A DNA stretch of 64,000 bases from Pachyseris speciosa (GCA_016490735.1 JAEMWC010000249.1:236001-300000), one strand, 5' to 3'; positions 33,112 through 41,818 are shown, counted from the stretch's first letter. The notes: generated by a model from the sequence alone, not told the origin. A program made the numbers and translations.

Positions 33112-33738
33112 ATGGTAGCCATGACATCGTCGGTGGATTATTTCTTTTGGCAGTTTGTGTTCGAGTTCCTTGAACCTGATGATCTGGTTGTTGTCGCTGG
33201 AGTTTGCTACTCATGGTGGAAATTCGTATTCCAAGGGAATCGCGCGGTAAAGCGAAAGTTGTCAAGGTGTGGGAAATTTGACCTCCAGAAATCTGGGAAG
33301 CTATATCAGAAAATCCCTCTACGGACTTTTGCGCACATCTACAGCTTGAACATCAGCAGCACTACCATCTCCTCGGACAATTTCATTGTACTGACGAAGG
33401 TTTCAAGTCGACTTAAGACTCTACAAATTGAACAATGTGGAAACATTACAGAGGATGCGATTTTTCGCGCTAAATATACGCTCTCAGGATTAAGAAGTGT
33501 AAACATTTCTTATAACCCGCAATTTGGAATTCTAGCCATCGCTTGTCTTTGTTCATACGAATCAATCCACGATATTTGCTTCAATGGCATAAAACTCAAG
33601 CCGGAGGAACTACTTTTTCTCGTAAACACCTTTCCGCGAGTGGCAAACGGTGGAATAGATCTTCGTTCAAACGAAAATGAGGGCGGTGACTACTTTTGGG
33701 ATGTGTTTGAAGATGGGTCCGGTGATATTCTGTTCTGA
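33112..33738 (+). CDS. F-box/leucine-rich-repeat protein (cargo)
   Basis: 208 codons from ATG 33112 (the frame is open further upstream to 33025). Residues 13-38 match an F-box: FEFLEPDDLVVVAGVCYSWW. After it come LRR-like segments with SSRLKTLQIEQCGNITEDAI and LSGLRSVNISYNPQFG. F-box proteins recruit substrates to SCF ubiquitin ligases through Skp1, and the LRR part would bind the substrate. An F-box protein inside a DNA transposon suggests captured host function. It is intact and probably single-exon. Confidence 0.7.
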   Translation: MVAMTSSVDYFFWQFVFEFLEPDDLVVVAGVCYSWWKFVFQGNRAVKRKLSRCGKFDLQKSGKLYQKIPLRTFAHIYSLNISSTTISSDNFIVLTKVSSRLKTLQIEQCGNITEDAIFRAKYTLSGLRSVNISYNPQFGILAIACLCSYESIHDICFNGIKLKPEELLFLVNTFPRVANGGIDLRSNENEGGDYFWDVFEDGSGDILF

Positions 33739-33739
33739 C

Positions 33740-34179
33740 CGGACGTCAGTTAAAAAGCCGAGTTTCGCCGAACACCGAGCTTTTCCTGTGAAACATTGAA
33801 GAATTTGCATTGCCATTGTTACAGTTTCATTACCGAACTGGTCACACAAAGTGATCCGCGGTGTCAATAATTTAGCAAAGTGTCAAATCATGATGAAAAC
33901 AAGACAAACTCTATTGTTCAGAGAGCATCAGTCCCCGTACAACATCATCCTCGCATACGATTTTTGACCCTCTTTGTAGACGTAAATGTTTCTTTAAAAT
34001 AAAGCCGTTTGTGTAATTTCAGGTCTGCAATCAATGCTGAGCTCCAGAAATATTGCGATAACTATTTGAATTTCGCGCTAATAGCTGTTTATCCAATCCC
34101 GATGCTCGGATAAATTTAATTAGCACATTTTCGAACTTCGAAGAGAAACGGTTCCTGTTGCCGCGGGCCTATTGTTATC
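33740..34179. other. 3' end of nested element, non-coding
   Basis: Contains AATAAAG near 33998 (possible poly(A) signal for the F-box gene) and no further gene. Confidence 0.4.
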
Positions 34180-34205
34180 GCTATCGCTGCTACCCGGAGC
34201 GCTAC

Positions 34206-34831
34206 TTAAATTCAAGACACAGAGCATTGTATTTTCTTGTGGGATTCAACAGCATCAAATCACACTGGCCAGACATATACCCTTTATTATAACTTCTGAT
34301 TCTAATATTTTCACTCATTTGATTTTCTCCTAAACCAGCTATCATTAATGCGTCTTCATATTTCTTTCTGATGAACGAAACAATCTTATAATGCAAATCA
34401 TTTTCACTTTCAATTAATATCATGTTATTGCTTCTGTCATTGAACTTCTTGTAATATCCCTCTTTTCTTATTTTTGGTAAAACATCTTTTGTGACCCATT
34501 GTCTGAATTCTTTCGCCTTATCCATATGAGATCTCAAGATAAGACTATATAATCCAGATTCATTTATGTAAATTACATGATTGTTTTTGGGGGAACTTAA
34601 GTTCCCCCACGATTTGATGGAGGAACTCAAGTTCCCCCAAGATTTGAGGTCGTTTAGTGTAGTTTTATCTTCAGGATCAACATGATTGCGAATGGCTTTT
34701 CGAGTGTTTGAATACTCTAAGATTTTAGCGACAGTCTTAGCTTTGAACCATACATCATTATCCTTTTTTATAATATCTATTTCAGTTTCATCATAAATTA
34801 AAATTTCTTGTGTCATAATATATATATTCAT
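34206..34831 (-). pseudogene. BRO-N plus PD-(D/E)XK nuclease protein, N-terminal part (interrupted)
   Basis: Residues 1-125 match the BRO-N (Bro/prophage antirepressor) domain: DVWFKAKTVAKILEYSNTRKA, YINESGLYSLILRS, FRQWVTKDVLP. Inside it KSWGNLSS occurs twice in tandem, an internal duplication. The second half has GQCDLMLLNP..YNALCLEFK, a D-(x)n-ExK nuclease core of the VRR-NUC kind; its remainder lies at 24657-24832 beyond the nested transposon. The Met at 34816 may be the true start. It could act as a viral DNA-binding nuclease. Insertion makes it non-functional here. Confidence 0.8.
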
Positions 34832-34936
34832 TTTAATTAATCATAACTAACGCGTTTGACTATAACCAGAAACAATCATATTTTTGGCTACCATGAGCAA
34901 ATAACAGTATTCACTGTAACTTCTGTTATATATATG

Positions 34937-35965
34937 TTAGATAATATTCTTTAAATCCCTCATTGGTATCCAACTGTTAAAGTCATCACTATATCCCTTC
35001 CACTTCACTAAAGCTTGTTTCTTCTTGTAATCTCTGCGAATGACCTTATCGATACGGAAAACATCCTGTTTAGCTCTCAGTAATTCTTGTTCATAAAAAC
35101 TCCCTTGTATTTCTTCATCGTTAAGATCCTTTAGTTTGTAAGTGATTGGGTTTGTATATTGGATTTTATCAACTTTAAACACTTCTTCTGTCCAATTTGG
35201 TGTATAGCCCTTGTCGAACACATTCCGTTTATACTTAGATATTCGGACCTTGTCACCAACCTTGAATTTTGGTTTAGATGTTACTTGCTTCATGTCACCA
35301 TATAAATTGAAATACACTATTCCTTCATTCTTTTTCTTTGAAGCCTCTGTAGGTGTCATCTTTATGCTTGAATGTTTGGTATTATTATACTGTTTTACTA
35401 ATTTTGGTAACATGTCTAAATACTGTGTATTACCTTGAACTGTGAACTGCTTCCACATTTTGGATTTAATTGTCCTATTCCATCTTTCAACTACTGATGA
35501 CTTCTCCTCATTCTCAGTTGAGTACATCTGTACACTATGTTTCTCTAGTACGTCCTTCAAGTGTTTGTTATAGAATTCTTTTCCCTTATCGACCCATAGA
35601 TATTGTGGTTTTCTGCCTTCCTTGAATATTGTTTTGAATGCTTCAGTGACAGATTCACCTTTCTTATCCTTCAATGGGACAATCCAACCATATTTGCTGA
35701 AGACATCAATAACCATAAGAAGATAACGATAACCTTTATTCCATTTACTGAACTGTTGCATTTCAACTAGATCACTTGCCCATATTTCATCAATTTTATT
35801 TACAATCACACGCCGCCGAGTGAAATTTCGTTTTATGGGTGCATTTAATTCATCTGCTAATTTTTCTTGCCAGTTTTCTTCACTCGACGGCTTTTTCCGT
35901 TTTTTGAAGCACCAAGACCTAATTTCTGTTTTTTGTCGATTAGGAATCTTGCTGTTTGTCCCCAT
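34937..35965 (-). CDS. Polinton integrase (RVE) with chromodomain
   Basis: 342 residues. The catalytic core shows D65 (ASDLVEMQ), D126 (LWVDKGKEF) and E160 (SSVVERWNR). The C-terminal 40 residues form a chromodomain (FRIDKVI..ALVKWKGYSDDFNSWIP), which may steer insertion toward marked chromatin. It would generate the 6-bp duplication seen at the ends. The 5' 109 bp overlap the PLA2-like gene in another frame. No break is seen. The N-terminal zinc-binding part is short or degenerate. Confidence 0.92.
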   Translation of the reverse strand: MGTNSKIPNRQKTEIRSWCFKKRKKPSSEENWQEKLADELNAPIKRNFTRRRVIVNKIDEIWASDLVEMQQFSKWNKGYRYLLMVIDVFSKYGWIVPLKDKKGESVTEAFKTIFKEGRKPQYLWVDKGKEFYNKHLKDVLEKHSVQMYSTENEEKSSVVERWNRTIKSKMWKQFTVQGNTQYLDMLPKLVKQYNNTKHSSIKMTPTEASKKKNEGIVYFNLYGDMKQVTSKPKFKVGDKVRISKYKRNVFDKGYTPNWTEEVFKVDKIQYTNPITYKLKDLNDEEIQGSFYEQELLRAKQDVFRIDKVIRRDYKKKQALVKWKGYSDDFNSWIPMRDLKNII

Positions 35966-36495
35966 TTTGGCATCTCACCATACGGTATTTGATCGAGAGA
36001 TTTTACCATTGTTCTGTCACAATCACCTTTATCTTTTCCCATATCATAACAAATATCGTGGTAAGCTGCTATTTCATCCACTTTGTTGTAAGGTTGGACA
36101 TTCCACTTTAACACCTCTCCAGTTGATGGATCATATTCCAACTGTTCATGGAGAGGATTATAGGGCCCCATATACTTATACTTGCTTGGTGTCCAACCGG
36201 CTTTGGGTTTTGGTAGTTTACCGATCATCTTGTGAATGTCAATAGCACCGCCGTAATCCAATCCCTTAATATCTGTTTTATAACGAATGTTTGGTCTCAC
36301 TTTTGTTGAGAGTTGATTTAAAGCTTCAGTCCCAACCTTTGTAATCACTGGCTTTGCAAGGGAAAGTCCTTTATCAATCAATTGCTTTTGCAGCTTTGGA
36401 TTTCTCATTGCTTCTGAAGCATAATATCTCCCCATTTCAACACCCTTCTTGGCTAAATAAGGGACACCGTGTTCCAAGAATCCTGTTAGTGCCAT
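35857..36495 (-). CDS. PLA2-like virion protein of the Polinton
   Basis: 212 residues. YMGPYN (108-113) resembles the calcium loop YxGPxN, and EIAAYHDICYD (141-151) supplies the H-D..Y catalytic signature (H146, D147, Y150) of the phospholipase A2 domain found in parvovirus VP1 and in adintovirus/Polinton proteins. The N-terminus is helical and the C-terminus strongly basic. In parvoviruses the domain breaches endosomal membranes during entry; a similar role here is inference. Its 3' end overlaps the integrase gene. Confidence 0.8.
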   Translation of the reverse strand: MALTGFLEHGVPYLAKKGVEMGRYYASEAMRNPKLQKQLIDKGLSLAKPVITKVGTEALNQLSTKVRPNIRYKTDIKGLDYGGAIDIHKMIGKLPKPKAGWTPSKYKYMGPYNPLHEQLEYDPSTGEVLKWNVQPYNKVDEIAAYHDICYDMGKDKGDCDRTMVKSLDQIPYGEMPKWGQTARFLIDKKQKLGLGASKNGKSRRVKKTGKKN

Positions 36496-36539
36496 ATCTG
36501 CGGCTGAATCTAGTATGCCCGCCCCTTCAGACGGGCCAA

Positions 36540-36695
36540 TCAGTTTCCCCTTTTACTGACAAACTTGGTCTTTGTGATTCCGCATTCGGCACATTTACAT
36601 TTCATCATAGTTCGACCATTTTTTTTCTTTTGATATCTTTCACTTCCTGGTACACATTCAGTTACTTTCTTCTGTTTGACACAGTATGATTTCAT
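36540..36695 (-). CDS. Small zinc-ribbon-like protein, 51 aa
   Basis: Starts MKSYCVKQKK and contains KCKCAECG, so it has a Cys set that could bind zinc. Similar short proteins (the YCVKCKxK family, DUF5679-like) occur in Polintons and large DNA viruses. TCTAATAATATATG precedes and includes the start codon. Too short for automatic ORF calling. Confidence 0.6.
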   Translation of the reverse strand: MKSYCVKQKKVTECVPGSERYQKKKNGRTMMKCKCAECGITKTKFVSKRGN

Positions 36696-36711
36696 ATATT
36701 ATTAGATTACA

Positions 36712-37050
36712 TTATTTTTTATCCAATTCTTTATTAATTTTTGCAAGTTTGGCATTAATGTCTTTTCTCATTTCGAGGCGCCCTGCTGCTTCTTTCCTGA
36801 TCTGTTTATTTCTTTCTGTGTTCTTACTGAACTGTGCCTCATCTCTGAGTTTTTTGAGTGCGGCATTGTTTTTAATTCTTTCAGAAATCAATTTCTGTCT
36901 TTTTCTGCCAAGGTCTTGTGGCGATCCTATAGAACCAAGAATGCGTGAGTCAACCTTTTTTAATCCCCAGTATCTGATTTGTTTCTTTTTCGCACATTCT
37001 TTCATCGAGCAATTTTTCTTTGTCTTGTCAAGACCACAAGTGTAATTCAT
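36712..37050 (-). CDS. Small basic coiled-coil-like protein
   Basis: 112 residues. The N-terminus has three Cys (C5, C14, C19), and the rest is Lys/Arg/Glu-rich helix. It ends 16 bp from the next gene on the same strand. Not recognised; perhaps a small virion or core protein. Confidence 0.5.
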   Translation of the reverse strand: MNYTCGLDKTKKNCSMKECAKKKQIRYWGLKKVDSRILGSIGSPQDLGRKRQKLISERIKNNAALKKLRDEAQFSKNTERNKQIRKEAAGRLEMRKDINAKLAKINKELDKK

Positions 37051-37053
37051 ATA

Positions 37054-37257
37054 TCAATACCTTAGATAAAATCCATCTTCTCTTTTTTCAATGTCACTCA
37101 ATGGGAATATCTTCACCCATAACCCTCTTTTACCTTTTCTATTTTGAATCATTGAATTGGATATTCTATTAACAAGAATTTTGTCAGGACCTTCAAGACA
37201 ATCTTTATTCAGATTTATTTGTTGATTGTGCTTTGCAGATTTTGTTTTTTTTGCCAT
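37054..37257 (-). CDS. Small unknown Polinton protein
   Basis: 67 residues, basic N-terminus (AKKTKSAKHNQQ). It is packed 3 bp upstream of the preceding gene, so probably real. No recognisable motif. Confidence 0.45.
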   Translation of the reverse strand: MAKKTKSAKHNQQINLNKDCLEGPDKILVNRISNSMIQNRKGKRGLWVKIFPLSDIEKREDGFYLRY

Positions 37258-37291
37258 TCAATCAATTTGACACTTATCCCAACCAATTTAC

Positions 37292-37714
37292 TCATATAAA
37301 GTAGTTTATAATAAACCTATGGTTGACACTGGGGTCTGTTGGATCGAATTCTGAATTGTGTATTGTGTCAAGAATTGATGTGCCATTTTGTCTCTCAAGA
37401 AGATAGTACAAACACCAATATCCACACAAGACTGAATCCCTTTCTTGTATGTCATCACCAGAGTATTCAAGTTGTTTACCGCTTGTGGCCATATATATTT
37501 GAACTTCTGTTGGCATCATTAAACCGAAAGAATCAAAGTATTCACAATATTTCCCATCTATATTCCTATAACACACCCAATGAGTACCAGGCCCAATCTG
37601 AGTGTCAAGATTCACTATCCCACATTCTTTGTTTTTTATTAGTCTTGGTAAATTGTCCCGGCTGTAAATACCTCTAAAATGTTTTATTCCAAGTTGTTTA
37701 ACCGAATTCAACAA
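37292..37714 (-). CDS. Adenovirus-type cysteine protease (PRO)
   Basis: Catalytic set visible as H45 (GTHWVCY), D61 (YFDSFG), Q90 and C97 (CGYWC). The seven-residue Q-to-C spacing equals that of adenovirus protease Q115/C122. It is expected to mature capsid precursors. The frame is open upstream of the TTG at 37714 and overlaps the preceding gene, but no ATG lies in that frame. A nearby ATG at 37836-37838 is out of frame, beyond a 12-A run. The true start is therefore uncertain and may have been lost. Confidence 0.85.
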   Translation of the reverse strand: MLNSVKQLGIKHFRGIYSRDNLPRLIKNKECGIVNLDTQIGPGTHWVCYRNIDGKYCEYFDSFGLMMPTEVQIYMATSGKQLEYSGDDIQERDSVLCGYWCLYYLLERQNGTSILDTIHNSEFDPTDPSVNHRFIINYFI

Positions 37715-37746
37715 ATCAAAGTTGGATAATGGTTTATTGATGAATT

Positions 37747-38589
37747 TTAAAGAATTGTTCCCAGTATAGGGATTGAATTGAAGGGACTGTTTTTTCCCAA
37801 TAGAAGTCCTTTTCCTGAGGTTCTTTTTTTTTTTTCATTCCATAACCAACAACTGGGGGTGATCTCCATGGAAACAGCATGTTTTCCACCACTTGTATTT
37901 ATTTTACTTGTTTCAATATTATCTGGAACATGAACTGGTAATGACCGTCTCGGACGACTGTATTCAACATGCAAACCCTTCCCTGTTAATTTTTTAATTG
38001 CTTCTATGGCTAAAGGAATTCCAATACTGGCGAGTATTGTTCCAATACCTTTTCCAATTTGATTTTTTGTTGGTTTGATGGCAAGTTGTCCACCAGACTG
38101 CATTGCATTTACAAGATCAGCCATTTGTCTCACATTCAATAAATTTCTAAAATTCAATAGTTGGGACAAGTTTTCATTGGGAATAATGAATCCTCCTTTT
38201 TGTTTCTTTCCAAATAATTTATCAATGCCGAGACTTGCTAATGAAGAAAGAGCACCTGTGGCCAATGCTGGAGCCGCTTTAGCTGCTGCCTTACCTGCAT
38301 ATGGCAATAGTCTTGTTCCAAGTGAAAAAAGACTTGACCAAAGAGAACCTCCGTGTACAACTGCTTTTCTGATTTGTGATTTTGATAAAGAAATATCTGA
38401 TCCTTTTCCCAATCTTTTTGATTTCATCAGTTTACCAATTTGTCTTTTTGTCAACATAAGTTGATCATTGCCAGATAATTCACTATGCGATAACCTCAAT
38501 GTTACAGCTGAATTTGTTCTATAAGCTTTTGCAAGTTTTTCTTTCTGACCTTGTGAAAGTTTCACTCCATGAGGATGATAAGTAGTCAT
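37747..38589 (-). CDS. Polinton virion-associated protein, hydrophobic/basic
   Basis: 280 residues. The N-terminal half repeats the pattern LS..ELSGNDQLMLTKRQI and ISLSKSQIRK. The middle has an Ala/Leu-rich segment (LLPYAGKAAAKAAPALATGAL), and the C-terminus carries GKGLLLGKNSPF. The position next to protease and capsid genes suggests a minor virion or core protein (adintovirus core/hydrophobe type); this is inference from context. Confidence 0.6.
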   Translation of the reverse strand: MTTYHPHGVKLSQGQKEKLAKAYRTNSAVTLRLSHSELSGNDQLMLTKRQIGKLMKSKRLGKGSDISLSKSQIRKAVVHGGSLWSSLFSLGTRLLPYAGKAAAKAAPALATGALSSLASLGIDKLFGKKQKGGFIIPNENLSQLLNFRNLLNVRQMADLVNAMQSGGQLAIKPTKNQIGKGIGTILASIGIPLAIEAIKKLTGKGLHVEYSRPRRSLPVHVPDNIETSKINTSGGKHAVSMEITPSCWLWNEKKKRTSGKGLLLGKNSPFNSIPILGTIL

Positions 38590-38620
38590 ATAATATATGT
38601 TTATACTAAATTGTATTTAT

Positions 38621-39907
38621 TTACATAGATCTCAGAATCAACTTTCCATCAGTCTTTCTCATTTCAACATCCTGCTCATACATAACCAGTGCATACACAC
38701 TGTAATCAGCATTTGTTCCAGCACTCAAAGTGTATTTGAAAGTCAGTTTTGTCATTCCATCTTTGATATCCTGTTTCTGTTTCGTCAGATCAAAATAAAT
38801 GAAAGGGAATATTGTGCCAAAGTTTGCTCTGTTGAGAAGAGTGCTATCACTGAAGTCATTTACAACATGAACATATTTCAAAACATCTCTGAACACTCTT
38901 GCAGGCTCTGTTGAAGGTTTGTAATGAACCTCAGGATAATCATTTCCATTCCCTACCTCAAGATAACAATCATTCAGTTTTCTATTGTTGACAACATTAA
39001 AAGTGTTGTACAAGAATTTATTAGCTTCCTGATTCGAATCATTAAGGTCATTGATGATGAACACAAATACATGCCTTGGTTTGTTTATTCCTGTGGAGAT
39101 ACGGAAATTGGCTGACTGCTGTCTTGTTGAATTGCCTCTCTCAACCATTTCTCTCATGTAAGTCCACTTTCTATTGTCAAGATACTTGCTCGTGTACAAG
39201 GACTTTCCCGCAGAATTAAAAATAATACGAGGAACAATTAGCTGGAATTTAGTTAGTACCACACGACATTCATCAGAAGCCTGCCAAATTAAATTGTCAT
39301 CACTTTCAAGTGTCAGGCTCAACTCTATTTTTGAGTTAGGCATAAGTTCATCCCAAAAGCTCTTGAAAAAACCGTATCTGTTCAATGCAATTTCTGCATT
39401 TACAGAACCATTTGCATCATTCAACAACTCCTTACGATCTGCGAAGCCTTTGTTGTAATCTGCCTGTGCCGCTCTGTTTTCAGCACCTCTGCTGGTGTCA
39501 AGATAGAAGAACTCATTCGTTCCCTGACTTGCAGCATAACCCTGTGAATACTCAAGCAAAGACTTTATATTTGTGGCTTGGTTAGCGTCTCGGCATTCAT
39601 AAACATCAAGACCATTCATTTTTACATTAATGGTGTTAATAAGAGCGTGAACTGAATTAACAATACCATTTTGATCTGCATTAGCAATGTCAGCTCCATC
39701 TGCAAGCTTTTTTACAATGAAAATGACATTCAAACGGGCATTATACCAGTCAAATGGTGTAGTCTCTCCACTGTTATCAACAACAAATCGGTAACCTGTT
39801 TTCCTCTGATGAGCATCATTTGCTACTACAGTATTAAGTGCTGTCTCTAGTTCGAACACCACATCTTCATATCGTTCGATATATTTTGAGTCGCGATAGT
39901 TTGACAT
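38621..39907 (-). CDS. Major capsid protein (double jelly-roll)
   Basis: 428 residues, uninterrupted. Regularly spaced beta-rich segments (ARLNVIFIVKKL, NTINVKMNGLDVY, KIELSLTLESDD, RVVLTKFQLIVPRI, TKLTFKYTLSAG) and its place between the minor capsid and protease genes fit the Polinton hexon-like capsid protein. CTAACACAATAATATATG surrounds the start codon. Confidence 0.75.
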   Translation of the reverse strand: MSNYRDSKYIERYEDVVFELETALNTVVANDAHQRKTGYRFVVDNSGETTPFDWYNARLNVIFIVKKLADGADIANADQNGIVNSVHALINTINVKMNGLDVYECRDANQATNIKSLLEYSQGYAASQGTNEFFYLDTSRGAENRAAQADYNKGFADRKELLNDANGSVNAEIALNRYGFFKSFWDELMPNSKIELSLTLESDDNLIWQASDECRVVLTKFQLIVPRIIFNSAGKSLYTSKYLDNRKWTYMREMVERGNSTRQQSANFRISTGINKPRHVFVFIINDLNDSNQEANKFLYNTFNVVNNRKLNDCYLEVGNGNDYPEVHYKPSTEPARVFRDVLKYVHVVNDFSDSTLLNRANFGTIFPFIYFDLTKQKQDIKDGMTKLTFKYTLSAGTNADYSVYALVMYEQDVEMRKTDGKLILRSM

Positions 39908-39929
39908 ATATTATTGTGTTAGATAAAAG

Positions 39930-40148
39930 TTACTTAATTTTTCGAGGTCTGCCTCTCTTTCTTTTGATCTCACCCCCACTCTTTCTCTTTCTCAAAAGTT
40001 CTATTATTTTATCACCACCTTTTTTGCCAGCATGTTCACCAATTGTTGTAGCTGCTTTTTCAGTTGCTTTTTTTACAGCTGTTTTGGTAAGGTTAGTTAA
40101 GACACCTTCACCATAATGTTCATATTTTTTTAATTCAAACCTTTTCAT
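39930..40148 (-). CDS. Small basic AT-hook protein
   Basis: 72 residues ending in KRKRGRPRK (an AT-hook), with a Lys-rich helical body. CTAATAGTATATG is at the start. Possibly a genome-condensing core protein. Confidence 0.55.
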   Translation of the reverse strand: MKRFELKKYEHYGEGVLTNLTKTAVKKATEKAATTIGEHAGKKGGDKIIELLRKRKSGGEIKRKRGRPRKIK

Positions 40149-40161
40149 ATACTATTAGGTT

Positions 40162-40953
40162 TTATAATTCTTTCCCTCTCAAGAATAACTCAATATACCA
40201 ATCTATCCCATTTAAATCAACTGGAGCTCTAGAAGAGTCTGTGACATAAAAGCGTATTGAACTGATTGCATGTGTTGAGACTGGATTCCATGTAAGAAAA
40301 AGAGGTTTATAATTGAATGGTAAACTTCTGACGAGATCTGTGACTGGAATAACAGCAATAGTATTTGTGGAATTTCCATCAACGATGCTGTCCTTCACCT
40401 TATCACAATTAATGTACATTTCATCTACTCCACGTGTTATATCAGGTAAGTTTGTTCCATATTCAGTGGCTGAAATTATTTTTGAATCAAACCCGATAAG
40501 TTTTCTGAAATCAAAATTTCTCAGATCCACTCGATAGTTTTCATTCAGTTCAATCAAGATACGATATGTTGATAAAACGAAAAATATATTGATACCATAC
40601 TTAAATTTTGATTCGTCTGTTTCAGATGGATTCAGTATATGTCCATTTTTTCTCAAGTACTCATGAATGTAGCTATTAATTTCATCATATGAGTACATAC
40701 CATCAACGAATGTTATTGTTTCCCAGTTTGCACCTTTGTCATGGCTATATTTAATTTGATTATTCCCATAAGATTGTCTGATGTTATACCAGCTGTATGT
40801 CATGTTAATAGACTTCACAGCCATTTCATATTTCATATCATTTGATAATACAAGAGGAGTATTGAATCTTTTTTCAAAATCATGACTCTTACTAACACCA
40901 ATTTTGTCTCTGTTTCTACTGTTGAATCGTAATGAAATTTCTGTCATATACAA
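40162..40953 (-). CDS. Minor capsid (penton-like) protein
   Basis: 263 residues. Features typical of Polinton pentons: SYSWYNIRQ-like block (YSWYNI), DGMYSYDEINSYIHEYL, and a beta-rich C-terminus ending IDWYIELFLRG. It is expected to form capsid vertices with a single jelly-roll fold. It abuts the coiled-coil gene upstream. Confidence 0.75.
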   Translation of the reverse strand: MYMTEISLRFNSRNRDKIGVSKSHDFEKRFNTPLVLSNDMKYEMAVKSINMTYSWYNIRQSYGNNQIKYSHDKGANWETITFVDGMYSYDEINSYIHEYLRKNGHILNPSETDESKFKYGINIFFVLSTYRILIELNENYRVDLRNFDFRKLIGFDSKIISATEYGTNLPDITRGVDEMYINCDKVKDSIVDGNSTNTIAVIPVTDLVRSLPFNYKPLFLTWNPVSTHAISSIRFYVTDSSRAPVDLNGIDWYIELFLRGKEL

Positions 40954-41790
40954 TTACATTAGATATTTCATCATTATTTTATTGAGTTCATTGTTTGCAA
41001 CAATACCCAGTTTGCTTAATGTATGCAATATGTTTACAAACTCATTTCTCACACCCATGCTATTATTACCAGCAAAAATAGACCCGCCAAGTAACTGTAG
41101 TCTTGAAAGCAAGTCACCGATATTATTATAATGGACAACACCTGCTCCATATTGCACTTTTCTCTTTTTCATACCTTGCCCTGTTTTGTATTTGTAGGAA
41201 GCTAATACATCTCCAATCGTTTCTCTATATTTCTTCAAAGTTTGTAACTCTCGACCATAAGATTGTTTATCTTCGGGGATTTTTGTATGTCTTTTCTTAA
41301 TTCCTATACTTTTAGCGGTAACTCCAGATCTTTTCTTTTCCTCGAGAAGTTTTTGTGGGCTGACTTGAGTCAAATCGCTTGGTTTCAAAAACTTATAATT
41401 TTTTAATATAATTCTGTCATCTTTATCGAAATAGTTATCGATATTTAAAATGTTGGGTTCAATATCCTCATCTTTTGGTGCTTCAATGGCTTTAGGAAGT
41501 TCCGTATCAAATGTAATTGCTCTGAGATTAGATTTCATAACATCATCAAGTCCTTTTGTCAAAGCCAGTTGATTTTGTTTCAACTGTTCAATGACTTCAT
41601 CCTGTTTTTTGTCAACACTTGCTTTTACACTTTTCTGAACATCAATAGAAGGTTTCAATAATTCTGATGATTCATCATACATGTCTTGTTTTCTGTTTTC
41701 AAAAGTCTTGATAACATTACGAACTTCACTCGTCCTATTTCCAGCTTCAATTCCACTTTTAAGAAGCCTTTTCATACGTTCAATATCCAT
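40954..41790 (-). CDS. Polinton coiled-coil structural protein
   Basis: 278 residues with Lys/Gln-rich coiled-coil potential over residues 20-90. A conserved-looking C-terminus (GGSIFAGNNSMGVRNEFVNI) recurs in Polintons, as far as I recall. The stop abuts the penton start. Function unknown. Confidence 0.6.
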   Translation of the reverse strand: MDIERMKRLLKSGIEAGNRTSEVRNVIKTFENRKQDMYDESSELLKPSIDVQKSVKASVDKKQDEVIEQLKQNQLALTKGLDDVMKSNLRAITFDTELPKAIEAPKDEDIEPNILNIDNYFDKDDRIILKNYKFLKPSDLTQVSPQKLLEEKKRSGVTAKSIGIKKRHTKIPEDKQSYGRELQTLKKYRETIGDVLASYKYKTGQGMKKRKVQYGAGVVHYNNIGDLLSRLQLLGGSIFAGNNSMGVRNEFVNILHTLSKLGIVANNELNKIMMKYLM

Positions 41791-41818
41791 ACAAATACAT
41801 TATATAAACTATTAACAT
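41791..41818. promoter_or_regulatory. Divergent promoter between coiled-coil and ATPase genes
   Basis: Only 28 bp separate the two start codons, and the gap contains ATTATATAAACTATTAACAT. Both transcripts must use this AT-rich spacer or sequences inside the opposite gene. Confidence 0.5.

Larger units (their letters stand above)
24833..34205. mobile_element. Nested 9,373-bp TTAA transposon with cargo genes
   Basis: TIRs begin GTAGCGCTCCGGG at both ends and stay alike for about 26 bp (24833-24858 and 34180-34205), then share scattered GATAGC/AACAA words. TTAA flanks both ends, and the interrupted viral gene regains its frame if the element plus one TTAA is discounted. Contents: a spliced transposase/peptidase-like gene (plus), a small three-exon gene (minus), an F-box/LRR gene (plus), a SINE and a TTAA MITE. 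TTAA targeting is known for piggyBac, Kolobok and some Sola elements. The transposase is not a piggyBac type, and I cannot assign a superfamily. Confidence 0.9.

Noticed and set aside
24833..34205. Assigning the nested element to piggyBac because of TTAA
   Set aside because: The transposase lacks recognisable piggyBac motifs, and the TIR starts GTAGCG rather than CCC.
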